64,000 nt of DNA, taken from contig NZ_QNUM01000001.1 of assembly GCF_003574655.1 (NCBI RefSeq), positions 310,001 to 374,000 on the forward strand. The letters are read 5' to 3'. Below the pieces are notes generated by a model. It searched no databases and was not told the origin of the DNA. It was given only the letters and a program-made list of their open reading frames with translations. The stretch's first letter is position 1. Every line of letters starts with the position of its first letter. A program made the position numbers and the translations under genes. Below, piece by piece: positions 56,687-64,000 of this stretch. This stretch comes from Cohaesibacter haloalkalitolerans. Its GTDB lineage: Bacteria; Pseudomonadota; Alphaproteobacteria; Rhizobiales; Cohaesibacteraceae.

Positions 56687-56811
56687 TGAAAAAATGTGTG
56701 AGGGAATACGATAGCCTTCCTCCACCAGTGTCCCCCGTAGGCCCTCTTGCAGTCCTTCAAGAAAGAAGAATGGCGGCATAGTTATCCATCACCACTCCAG
56801 CTGTCTCGATA

Positions 56812-56837
56812 GTCTCAAAAAGTATACTTTCTGAGAC
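56812..56837. promoter_or_regulatory. 26-bp palindrome upstream of the serine recombinase
   Basis: The sequence is a palindrome centred on GTATAC with outer arms GTCTCA/TGAGAC and 12 of 13 matching pairs. GTCTC/GAGAC half-sites also occur at 56803, 56851 and 56863. It is a candidate crossover site or operator for the adjacent recombinase. Confidence 0.6.
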
Positions 56838-56843
56838 TGACTC

Positions 56844-56872
56844 TTGACACGTCTCTTTTCATGTCTCACAAT
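56844..56872 (+). promoter_or_regulatory. Candidate promoter of the serine recombinase
   Basis: A perfect TTGACA is 17 bp from CACAAT. It lies between the palindrome and the gene start and contains GTCTC half-sites in the spacer. Confidence 0.55.
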
Positions 56873-56904
56873 CGTGTTCTCACAACTTTTAAGGAATTAA
56901 GAGA

Positions 56905-57453
56905 ATGGCTGTCGTCGGTTATGCGAGGGTGTCGTCCTTGGGGCAATCCCTGGATGTCCAGATCGAGAAGCTTGATGCAATCGGAGTGGACAAGATCTTC
57001 AAGGAGAAGAGATCTGGTGTTGATACTGCCAGACCTGCTCTCAAGCAGGCATTGGAGTATGTGCGTGAAGGGGACCAGTTTGTTATTTCTCGGATAGATC
57101 GCCTTGCTAGAAGCGCTGAGGATCTGCTCAGGATTGTTAGAGAGCTAGAAGATAAGGGTGTTACGCTCAGGGTTCTAGACCAGCCAATAGACACGCATGA
57201 GGCTACAGGAAGGGCTTTCCTGGGTATGCTGGGCATCTTTGCTGAGTTCGAAAATAGCATCAGAAGAGAACGCCAAATGGACGGGATAGCCAAGGCCAAG
57301 AGCAAAGGAACCAGGTTCGGTAGGAAGGCGCTTTTGACGGAGGATACCGTAAAGGAAATCAAGCTGATGAGGGAGAACGGCAAGACCGTCCCTGAGATTA
57401 TGAAGGCCAAGGGATTGTCTAAGGCGTCCGTCTACAGGGCGCTGTCTGTATAG
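56905..57453 (+). CDS. Serine recombinase (resolvase/invertase family)
   Basis: The 182-residue protein is a small serine recombinase: catalytic-type Ser10 in GYARVSS, the Arg-rich active-site helix (SRIDRLARSAEDLL, about 62-75), the dimerisation helix with GRAFLGMLGIFAEFE, and a C-terminal helix-turn-helix (about 150-178: MRENGKTVPEIMKAKGLSKASVYRAL). The length is like Hin/Gin invertases and Tn3 resolvases. AAGGA and AAGAG precede the ATG. A 26-bp palindrome upstream and an 11-bp inverted repeat on both sides are possible sites of action. Confidence 0.92.
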   Translation: MAVVGYARVSSLGQSLDVQIEKLDAIGVDKIFKEKRSGVDTARPALKQALEYVREGDQFVISRIDRLARSAEDLLRIVRELEDKGVTLRVLDQPIDTHEATGRAFLGMLGIFAEFENSIRRERQMDGIAKAKSKGTRFGRKALLTEDTVKEIKLMRENGKTVPEIMKAKGLSKASVYRALSV

Positions 57454-57464
57454 TTGTGGGGATC
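57454..57464 (-). repeat. 11-bp inverted repeat, right copy
   Basis: TTGTGGGGATC follows the recombinase stop directly and is the inverse of 56667-56677. A third, 9-bp copy GATCCCCAC is at 57524-57532. Confidence 0.5.
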
Positions 57465-57540
57465 TGAATTCTACTTTACGTCTCTGCTTGTAGGACTGTG
57501 TCAGCGCACATAGTGCATCTTTGGATCCCCACGGACCGTC

Positions 57541-58137
57541 TTATTCCGATGCCTTTATGATCCATGGCAACGCTAGACTTGAGAGGCGCTTGTTCAGTTT
57601 CTCCTCAAGGAAAGCAACATACCGAGAGGACGGTTTTTGACGATGGCTGTCTTCCATCAGCATACGGACAACCGTTGTCCAGAAGTGATGGCGGTCCTGA
57701 TAAGTAAAGAGACTTTCTTCCTCGACAAACATGGATGAAAGGAAGGCCCACCACAGACGGTATCCCAGTTCCTTTACACTCTCCTTGGGATAACACTGTT
57801 TGATCCTTAAGACCTGATCACAGGCCGCTTGATAAGCTGCCATTCGAATATGCCCTCTCGCATCCTGAAAGTGGATCGGTCGAGGGTCGAAAGCTATGCT
57901 GCTGATCTCGTCCAGGGCTTGTCTTAGATGAAGATCATTTTCAGTGATAGGTCCTAAGACTTTTCTGAGATACCGCTCTTGTGTCTTTATGAGCAGCTTC
58001 TGAGGCCCTTTGACGGGGGCACCATAGAAGCGATAGAGAGCACGATGATGAGGGCAATAGCGACCTCGTGCCATCTTCCAGCATTCCTTGGCGTTACACT
58101 GCTGGTAGTTAATTTTATCAAACGTATTGTGAGACAT
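57541..58137 (-). CDS. Unknown protein with N-terminal Cys/His motif
   Basis: I do not recognise this 198-residue protein. It has a possible zinc-binding motif near the N-terminus (Cys14, Cys19, Cys28, His30/His31 in the order CNAKEC...CPHH), resembling short zinc fingers of phage HNH-associated or DNA-binding proteins. The rest is mostly helical with many aromatic residues (WWAFL, HHFWTTVVRML). It is convergent with the recombinase and lies between it and the ParB-like gene. Confidence 0.65.
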   Translation of the reverse strand: MSHNTFDKINYQQCNAKECWKMARGRYCPHHRALYRFYGAPVKGPQKLLIKTQERYLRKVLGPITENDLHLRQALDEISSIAFDPRPIHFQDARGHIRMAAYQAACDQVLRIKQCYPKESVKELGYRLWWAFLSSMFVEEESLFTYQDRHHFWTTVVRMLMEDSHRQKPSSRYVAFLEEKLNKRLSSLALPWIIKASE

Positions 58138-58301
58138 GGCGTATGGCTAGAAAGCCTCAGGATAGCCCTGAGTGAGTATGATCAATCTGCGGAGATCATG
58201 AGACCCTCTTGGCGAATTTAGTAAATATTTGGAGTAGCGATAGGTCGTATGCTGGCCACATGTGAAATCCTTATGGTGTGCAATTGCACACTAAATGGGG
58301 G

Positions 58302-59189
58302 TCAGTAAAAGACTTCGCTCTCAGGAATGCCTTGCTCTCTAGCGTCCTCGAGACGCCTTTCAAGTAACAGATCTTCTAAAGCATCTTCAAAAGCTTCACT
58401 CTCGATCAACCGCTTTGGCAGACTTTCGCAATAGTGTAAAAGAGCAAATGCTGTTGCTTCAGGATTGCTGTCTAATTTGGGGCCAAATTCGTGGCGGAAG
58501 CGTTCGGCCCATTCTATGCCTTGTTGTTCGAAGGCGTCAGGTTGCCAGTCAGAAGACTGTTCACCTCTGGCCAAACGGTCTGCCTCAAACCATGACAGAT
58601 TAATTAATTCGGATTTCGAGTAGTTTTGGAGATCCTCTTTATCGGTCATTTCAACTAGTTTTCTGAAAGCCTTCCGCATAGTTTGTATGGTTCTTCTGGA
58701 AACGGACGCAGCTTCTGCGATCCGGGCTGCTTTCAAGCTATTGTCGTCTAGGCAAACAAGGCGCCAAGCGATGTTAGACTTGTCTGTTTGGCGCATCGGA
58801 AGCTTGTCTCTGGAATTGGCTTCAGCTGAGTGACATATCGCTTGAGATAAAGAACCATGGAATGCCTTTACGGGCACGGAGAGTAGTGGCCTTTGGGGAT
58901 TGTCTTCGTTGAATAGTTTGTAGGCTTCGAGGCGGTGGTGTCCGTCAATGACGTACCAGTTTTTCCCGGAATACCAAACTGTCAGCGGGTTAAGTGGCTT
59001 GCCGTCTCGTGCACTGATGGCACTTTTCAGTGTGCGAATATGATGGCCGGAGCATTCGGCCCTGGGTTGGAATATTTCGTACTCAGTTTTAATCGCGTCG
59101 AGGGGCAGATTCTGTGGCTCACTGTTTTCTGGAGGATTTACTCCTGCCTCTGACAAAAGTTGCTTTATGGCTTGATCTCGTTCAATCAT
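58302..59189 (-). CDS. ParB/sulfiredoxin-fold nuclease-like protein
   Basis: The 295-residue protein has the ParB/Srx N-terminal fold with IKTEYEIFQPRAE and the signature VIDGHHRLEAYKLF (about 79-92). A helix-turn-helix-like segment (KAARIAEAASVSRRTIQTMRKAF, about 150-172) and a helical C-terminus follow. No ParA partner is present, so a partition role is unlikely; orphan ParB-like proteins on islands act as regulators, CTPases or nucleases. It is transcribed away from the right end of the island. Confidence 0.82.
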   Translation of the reverse strand: MIERDQAIKQLLSEAGVNPPENSEPQNLPLDAIKTEYEIFQPRAECSGHHIRTLKSAISARDGKPLNPLTVWYSGKNWYVIDGHHRLEAYKLFNEDNPQRPLLSVPVKAFHGSLSQAICHSAEANSRDKLPMRQTDKSNIAWRLVCLDDNSLKAARIAEAASVSRRTIQTMRKAFRKLVEMTDKEDLQNYSKSELINLSWFEADRLARGEQSSDWQPDAFEQQGIEWAERFRHEFGPKLDSNPEATAFALLHYCESLPKRLIESEAFEDALEDLLLERRLEDAREQGIPESEVFY

Positions 59190-59659
59190 GTTACGTGATA
59201 CTGGCTCTTTTAAGTTGACAAAGAAAGCTTTCTTCGAGCAATCACAAAGAATTCAAATGTCAAAAATTCCCTTTGGTTCTTCTATTAATCAATGGACTTT
59301 CTCCGCATATGTGACATTGATATATGATTGCGTATTTGATCATGCTTCTTGTCTTGAAGTTGAATGATTTTTACAGGGAAGAGATGGGTTTTAAATGATT
59401 TTGTTCAATAAGTAGAATGCTGTATTGGGGCCGATAACTTATGTGCTGGGGTGTTGCTATGAAAACTGTCCGTTTCCTCCTAGTGCTTAATGACTTTGAA
59501 TTCTCATCGCACTCCAAAAATTTACCTATTTGGGGTACAACTCATGACCATTTTAAGGTACAATGAGGTCGAAAAACCAACTTGGAACAATGTGTGATAC
59601 ATCATTGTTATTATTGATGTATTTTGAATTGATGGATTGCTCGGGTTTGGTGCCTTAAA
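59190..59659. other. AT-rich right end of the island, no gene
   Basis: This 470-bp stretch is clearly more AT-rich than the rest of the window and holds no open frame of interest. It contains the ParB-like gene's promoter side and, near attR, the GGTACAA repeats. Confidence 0.6.
59534..59563 (+). repeat. GGTACAA repeats beside attR (putative integrase arm sites)
   Basis: GGTACAA at 59534-59540 and 59557-59563 are 23 bp apart and have the same orientation as the three copies near attL. Confidence 0.5.
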
Positions 59660-59679
59660 TCCTATCAGCGGCACCATTT
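59660..59679 (+). repeat. attR core repeat
   Basis: An exact 20-bp copy of 45868-45887. Only this 3' tail of tRNA-Thr is present here, not a full tRNA. Confidence 0.93.
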
Positions 59680-59728
59680 CTTCTCCTGAAAATTTTGGCA
59701 AGTCTTGAACAGGCCGGTCTTGTGCCTC

Positions 59729-60733
59729 TTAGGATTTTGGGCGCACGCTGCCGCGCTCGATCAGTGTTACCGGTATGCTGCGGCGGGAAGTCGGGCCGTT
59801 GGCCGGGCCAAGCACGGCTTCAAGGGTTGCTTCGGTGAGGGCTGAGAGCGACTGGCGCACGGTTGTCAGGCCGTGTGATGACCATGCGGAAATCGGCGCG
59901 TCGTCAAAGCCAATGATGGAGAGGTCATCTGGCACCGAAAGGCCCAGCTCGTGGCGAGCCGTGTTGAGCGCACCAAGGGCCAGTTCGTCGCTGACAGCGA
60001 AAATGCCGTCAATGCCGGGCTTTGCCAGCAGGACACGGGCGGCTTCGGCGCCGGTTTCATAGCAATGGGGGCCGTTGCGCCACTGGGTGACCGGAATGCC
60101 GCGCGCTTCGACTTCGGCAACAAAGGCTTCGGCGCGGGCGCGCTTGGCGTGGGTGCGGGAGGCGGAGACCAGAACGGCGATGCGGCGACAGCCCGCTTCA
60201 ATCAGACGATGGGCTGCAAGGCGGCCGCCAGCTGCTGAATCCGCCTCGATCAAATCTGCATGGGCTATGGTTTGGGGTACGGAGCGGTTGATCAGCACCA
60301 GACGCGTTCCGTTGGCCGCGCAGATGCGAACCACTTCGTCCGGAGCAGCTCCCGAGAGCAGCACCACCGTGCGAACGCGATATTCGAGCAGCCGCTCGAC
60401 GGATTTGGTGATGTCGCCATCAACCTCGGCCAGATTGACCAGAATGCATTGCAGATCGTGCTTGCTGAGGGCAGCGCTGAGGGCGTCTATCTGGGCGGAA
60501 ATATAGGGGCTGGAGAGATTCTTTCCCACCACGCCCACCAGATCGGAGCGGCTCATGTGCAGGGTGCGGGCCAAGAGATTGACCTTGTAGCCGAGCTCCT
60601 CGGCGGCGGCCATGACCTTGCTGCGGGTCTTCTCCGAGACGCTTGCGCCCGATGTGAAGGTGCGCGACACCGCCGAGCGGGAAACCCCGGCCCGCTTTGC
60701 GACATCGGAAGCGGAAATGAATTTGCTGTTCAT
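59729..60733 (-). CDS. LacI family transcriptional regulator
   Basis: The 334-residue protein has the LacI helix-turn-helix and hinge (SASDVAKRAGVSRSAVSRTF at 7-26, then LGYKVNLLARTL) and a periplasmic-binding-protein-like effector domain (VGVVGKNLSSPYISAQ, FAVSDELALGAL, IIGFDD). It should respond to a sugar or related ligand and control the operon of which it is the last gene. The ATG overlaps the stop of the phosphatase gene (TGATG), which fixes the start; a longer frame to 60943 is ignored. Confidence 0.93.
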   Translation of the reverse strand: MNSKFISASDVAKRAGVSRSAVSRTFTSGASVSEKTRSKVMAAAEELGYKVNLLARTLHMSRSDLVGVVGKNLSSPYISAQIDALSAALSKHDLQCILVNLAEVDGDITKSVERLLEYRVRTVVLLSGAAPDEVVRICAANGTRLVLINRSVPQTIAHADLIEADSAAGGRLAAHRLIEAGCRRIAVLVSASRTHAKRARAEAFVAEVEARGIPVTQWRNGPHCYETGAEAARVLLAKPGIDGIFAVSDELALGALNTARHELGLSVPDDLSIIGFDDAPISAWSSHGLTTVRQSLSALTEATLEAVLGPANGPTSRRSIPVTLIERGSVRPKS

Positions 60734-61386
60734 CACGTCTCTTGTGTCCGGCGTGCAAGCAGCTGATCGGTGATCACCGCGTCTGCCAGTGCCATCATGC
60801 CCGGCAGCGGATAGCTCTGGGGCAGTGGGCGCAATTGGCGCAGGAAAGTGATGGCCGCCTCGAAGGAGGCAAAGCGCTCGGGGCAGAAAGTGGCGAGCCA
60901 CAGGGCAAGGACGGTGACCGAACGCGAGCGTCCGCCGCGGCAATGCAGGAGGATGTTGCCGCAGTGATGCTGTGGATAGTGGGGTTTGCCCGCGATATAG
61001 CCATGCATCATGCCTTCCAATGCCATGACGGCAGAGGCCAGCAACCAGGGGCTGTTGCCCGGTCCGTCGATCATGCCGATCTGGGTACGGCGGATGTTGG
61101 TGCCATCGGGCAGGACCAGCGGCAACGGGAAGATGTTGATCGAGACATTGAGGCTTTCGGTGATGTCGGCTGCCATCAGTGCATCTGCGTCTTCTGCCGC
61201 GGTGAGGTTGCCCAGATAGAGCGTCTTTTGATGCGGGCCGTAGCCTTCAACGATCGGGATCAGGACGGTCTGTGCGTCTTCTGTTGCTTCGGTTGCGTCG
61301 ACATCTGTTGGCAGACCGTGATGGGGGAGGTTGGTGTTCAAGATCTCAAATCTCCATTTCCCGCTGAAGGGCGAGGCGATCACCAA
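60733..61386 (-). CDS. Dual-specificity/tyrosine phosphatase-like protein
   Basis: The 217-residue protein carries the cysteine phosphatase signature HCRGGRSRS with Cys149 and Arg155, preceded by a strand LLHC and followed by an aliphatic helix, as in dual-specificity phosphatases. A general acid Asp is likely upstream in IDGPGNSP near 107. Substrate could be phosphoprotein or a small phosphoester. The GTG start at 61386 overlaps the previous gene's end by 41 bases; a later start is possible. It lies in an operon with a metallo-hydrolase and an ABC permease. Confidence 0.8.
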   Translation of the reverse strand: MVIASPFSGKWRFEILNTNLPHHGLPTDVDATEATEDAQTVLIPIVEGYGPHQKTLYLGNLTAAEDADALMAADITESLNVSINIFPLPLVLPDGTNIRRTQIGMIDGPGNSPWLLASAVMALEGMMHGYIAGKPHYPQHHCGNILLHCRGGRSRSVTVLALWLATFCPERFASFEAAITFLRQLRPLPQSYPLPGMMALADAVITDQLLARRTQET

Positions 61387-62371
61387 GGCCGGTTACCAGC
61401 TTTGGGGCTTTGGTAATGTCAAGAAAGGCAGGAATGACACGCTCTGCCCGGCAGTTGTCTGCCCAGGCGAAAATGTCGCCAAGACGGGGGTGGACGTTCC
61501 ATTCAAGCCAGCGTGCCTTTCCCTGTTCAATGAGAGGATAGGCCGGGCTGCCCTTGGGCACATGGCTGGAGAAGAGGAAGCGAAAGCCTTGTCTCTGCAA
61601 CAGCTCAGCCGACAGGCCGTCTTCCCCGTTCGATCCGGTCGTTACGATGACATCATCCGGTCTGGCAGTATGTACGTCAACCACCGGAACACTCCTGCCC
61701 ATGGCGGCCTCATATTCGCGGGCAATCACCGCTTCTGCTTTGACGTCAAGGCCAGCCTTCAACAGGGCCGTGACCATGTCGGCTCCCCGGCCAGCGGGCG
61801 GGCAACAGACAACAGCGCCGCCTCGGGCTGCCTTGACGATGGCCTGTCGCTGATTGGCAAGAGCGCTGTCGCGATCACCATAGGAAGCATCCACCAGCAG
61901 GGTAGCCACCGGCGGCATGGGATCGAGCGGCATGCTTTCGGATTCGGCTGAGACATCGCCGGAATAGAGAAAGCCGCCGCGATCGGTCGGCAGGTGAAAC
62001 CAGACGCCACCCGGCGCGTGGCCACTGCGTCCCACCGATATGGTATGGCCAAAAAGATCGAACTGGCCATATTCGGGTATAGCCCGGCAGTCATCGGGCA
62101 TCATCTGAGGCGGAATATGGCCGAACGCCTTGCTTGTTGCAAAGACCGGCGGGTTGCCGACCTCGCCAAGGCGCGACAGGGAGCCGATGTGGTCGACATG
62201 GGCATGGCTGAGGCAGAGGGCGTCGACCCTGCCGATGCTGGCAATGTCGGGATGTTCTCCCGGCTCCAGACCGTCGCCGAAATCGAACAGGATGCGCCGC
62301 CCGCCGATCTCGACGAGGAACAGCGCGGCGCTTTTGCGGAACAGGCCGCTGATGGCCGTCAGTCGCGCCAT
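61346..62371 (-). CDS. Metallo-beta-lactamase-fold hydrolase, beta-CASP-like
   Basis: The 341-residue protein has the zinc motif HAHVDH at 56-61, SGDV near 137 and a pattern resembling the CPSF73/YSH1 beta-CASP group: ASYGDRDS in place of the usual STYG, then GGAVVCCPPAGRGADMVTALL, and a late NVHPRLGDIFAWAD that may correspond to the RMMBL motif. Relatives are RNA or DNA nucleases, but here the gene sits in a transporter operon, so a phosphodiesterase role on an imported compound is equally possible. The start overlaps the permease stop by 13 bases. Confidence 0.78.
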   Translation of the reverse strand: MARLTAISGLFRKSAALFLVEIGGRRILFDFGDGLEPGEHPDIASIGRVDALCLSHAHVDHIGSLSRLGEVGNPPVFATSKAFGHIPPQMMPDDCRAIPEYGQFDLFGHTISVGRSGHAPGGVWFHLPTDRGGFLYSGDVSAESESMPLDPMPPVATLLVDASYGDRDSALANQRQAIVKAARGGAVVCCPPAGRGADMVTALLKAGLDVKAEAVIAREYEAAMGRSVPVVDVHTARPDDVIVTTGSNGEDGLSAELLQRQGFRFLFSSHVPKGSPAYPLIEQGKARWLEWNVHPRLGDIFAWADNCRAERVIPAFLDITKAPKLVTGLGDRLALQREMEI

Positions 62372-64000
62372 GGCAGCACCCCCTTGGGCAGGTATTTGCT
62401 GAAGCAGAGCGAGACCAGCATCAGCGTCAGGATGAGCAGCACCATCAGGCAGCCGACGGCAGCGGCGAGGGTGGAGGATCCGGCTTCCTCAAGAAAGATG
62501 ATCATCGGGCCGATGGTCTGGGCGCGTGAGGAGACGAGCAGGACCGAGGTCTGGATTTCGTTGATGGCGGTCATGAACACCAGAATGGCGGCAGCGGCGG
62601 CGGAAGGCGCCAGAACCGGCAGCACGATATCCCTGAGGCGTGAGAGAATACCCGCCCCGGCAATCTGGGCGGCCTCGTTGAGCGACCGGTCGACCTGGGC
62701 AAAGCCGCCAAGGATCGGCCGCAGGGCAAGGGCCAGATAGTTCGACAGATAGGCGGCGAAAATCACCCAGATGGTGCCATAGATGCTGACATCAATGAAC
62801 GGCAGCGGGCGCAGAAAGAACAGGATCATCGCCACTCCGATGATGATGCCGGGCAGGGCATAGGCCAACTCGGAGGCCAGATGCAGAAGGCGCGACAAGA
62901 GCCCTGACCGCCAGACCAGAAAATAGCCAAGCGCGATAGAGACGGGGATCAGGATGAAGACCGTGAGACCCGTGAGCAGGAAGCTGGTGGCAAAGGCCTC
63001 GCGGATTCCCTCATGCTGGAACAGCGCGTTGCGGAAATTCTCGAAGGTGATGGTGTCAAGGTTGAGTGGCTGGCCATAGCCGCGCACGAGAGCCGATCCG
63101 GCCAGCGCCGACAGGGGCAGTACCAGAACGGCGGCCAGATAGCCCCATGCCATGGTGGCGACCGGCAGGTGCCAGCGGCCAAGGGTCAGGCGCAGCGTGA
63201 GGCTGGCGCCATCGACCCGCTGGTCACCCTGTCGACCCAGCCACCCGGTGATGGTCATGCCGATGATGGTCAGAACTGCCAACAGCAGGGCCAGCAGCGC
63301 CATGTCATTGAGGGCGGATGGGCCGTAGCTGTTGAGGCGCTGGTAAATCATGGTGATGAGGGTTGGTACGCGGGCGGGAATGCCCAGCATGGCCTGAATG
63401 CCGAAATTGCCGATGGACGAGACAAAGGCCAGAGCAGCCCCGGCGAAGATGCCACTGCGGACCAGCGGCAGGATGATGTCGATAATGACGGGAAGGGGCT
63501 TGGCTCCGGCGCTTTGGGCGGCTTCCAGCAGGTTGGCCGGGACCCGTCTGAGGCTGGCGCGCACGGAGAGGAAGACCAGCGGCGCGTTATAAAGACCAAG
63601 CAGCAGGATGATCCCCCAGGAGGAATAGAGCGGATGGCGCATGCCCGGCTCAAGAGTGAGCCCGAGAGGCGCGAGCAGCGGACTTGCGGGCGAGAAGGAC
63701 TGCACCCAGGCAAGGGCGGTGACCTGTGGCGGGATCATCAGCGGCAGCACGAAACCGAAAACCCAAGCGGTGCGCGCCTTCATGTCGGTCATGCCAACGA
63801 GCAGCGCGGCCAGTGTACCGATGAGGCTGGCAAGCAGCGTCGAGGTCAGCGAAATCCAGATGGTGTTGCCCGTTGCCTGAAGCACGCGGCGACCGCCAAG
63901 CACATGGGCTATACGGTCTAGGTCCAGCGTTCCATCGGTGAAGAAGGCCGCATAGACCAAGCGCCCCAGCGGCGCGATGGACAACAGGCCGACAAACAGG
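62359..64000 (-). CDS. ABC transporter permease, fused two-domain type (cut by window edge)
   Basis: The frame runs off the right edge, and 546 residues are visible. It contains two binding-protein-dependent permease domains, each with six helices and an EAA loop (LLEAAQSAGAKPLPVIIDIILPL and the second LNEAAQIAGAGILSRLRDIVLPVLAP). This is the layout of FbpB/iron(III), putrescine and 2-aminoethylphosphonate importers. The substrate cannot be read, and the ATPase and binding-protein genes would be to the right. It overlaps the downstream metallo-hydrolase gene and belongs to the LacI-controlled operon. Confidence 0.9.
   Translation of the reverse strand, partial: LFVGLLSIAPLGRLVYAAFFTDGTLDLDRIAHVLGGRRVLQATGNTIWISLTSTLLASLIGTLAALLVGMTDMKARTAWVFGFVLPLMIPPQVTALAWVQSFSPASPLLAPLGLTLEPGMRHPLYSSWGIILLLGLYNAPLVFLSVRASLRRVPANLLEAAQSAGAKPLPVIIDIILPLVRSGIFAGAALAFVSSIGNFGIQAMLGIPARVPTLITMIYQRLNSYGPSALNDMALLALLLAVLTIIGMTITGWLGRQGDQRVDGASLTLRLTLGRWHLPVATMAWGYLAAVLVLPLSALAGSALVRGYGQPLNLDTITFENFRNALFQHEGIREAFATSFLLTGLTVFILIPVSIALGYFLVWRSGLLSRLLHLASELAYALPGIIIGVAMILFFLRPLPFIDVSIYGTIWVIFAAYLSNYLALALRPILGGFAQVDRSLNEAAQIAGAGILSRLRDIVLPVLAPSAAAAAILVFMTAINEIQTSVLLVSSRAQTIGPMIIFLEEAGSSTLAAAVGCLMVLLILTLMLVSLCFSKYLPKGVLPWRD

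Overview
The window looks like chromosomal DNA of an alphaproteobacterium, most likely of the order Hyphomicrobiales (Rhizobiales). The evidence is gene order: hemE-hemJ-rho-mnmE-mnmG-rsmG-parA-parB with holA-lptE-leuS, ffh-rpsP-rimM-trmD-rplS-leuC, and EVE-YciI-gpsA-tsaD against hemC-hemD-Mic60-hemY. This is the layout expected close to the chromosome origin in that class. A Cohaesibacter-like marine genus would fit, but I cannot fix the genus from the sequence. Gene density is high and almost all intrinsic terminators are clear GC-rich hairpins.

Left part (1-15.8 kb): haem genes, transcription terminator Rho, the tRNA-U34 modification pair MnmE/MnmG, the 16S rRNA methylase RsmG and the ParAB segregation system. 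Seven parS-type sites (4086-10349) surround parAB: four lie in the mnmE-mnmG gap, one lies inside rsmG, and two lie beyond parB. A TetA-type MFS pump, HolA, LptE and LeuS follow on the minus strand.

Middle (15-45.8 kb): housekeeping and metabolic genes. These include a YggS PLP protein, a YkuD-type transpeptidase, CowN (which protects nitrogenase from CO) with a possible sigma-54 promoter, an OmpR-type regulator, a DNA-binding-domain-less CRP-like protein, acetyl-CoA synthetase, an ornithine cyclodeaminase/AsnC regulator pair, cytochromes b and c', a LYS1-type saccharopine dehydrogenase, a GGDEF protein, the SRP/ribosome maturation cluster, leuC, a TetR module and the haem cluster.

Genomic island (45868-59679): a 13.8 kb element sits in the 3' end of tRNA-Thr(CGT), bounded by a perfect 20-bp direct repeat. 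It carries a tyrosine integrase broken by an in-frame TAG, a secreted Cys-rich protein downstream of a G10 tract, and a five-gene type I restriction-modification operon. In that operon a NucS-like PD-(D/E)XK protein is translationally coupled between hsdM and hsdS. A second PD-(D/E)XK protein with a PUA/EVE-like tail, a phage antirepressor remnant, a serine recombinase, an unrecognised Cys/His-motif protein and a ParB-like protein follow. The island reads as a defence cargo region.

Right part (59.7-64 kb): a minus-strand operon of an ABC permease (running off the edge), a beta-CASP-like metallo-hydrolase, a dual-specificity-type phosphatase and a LacI regulator, probably a substrate-uptake and processing unit under LacI control.
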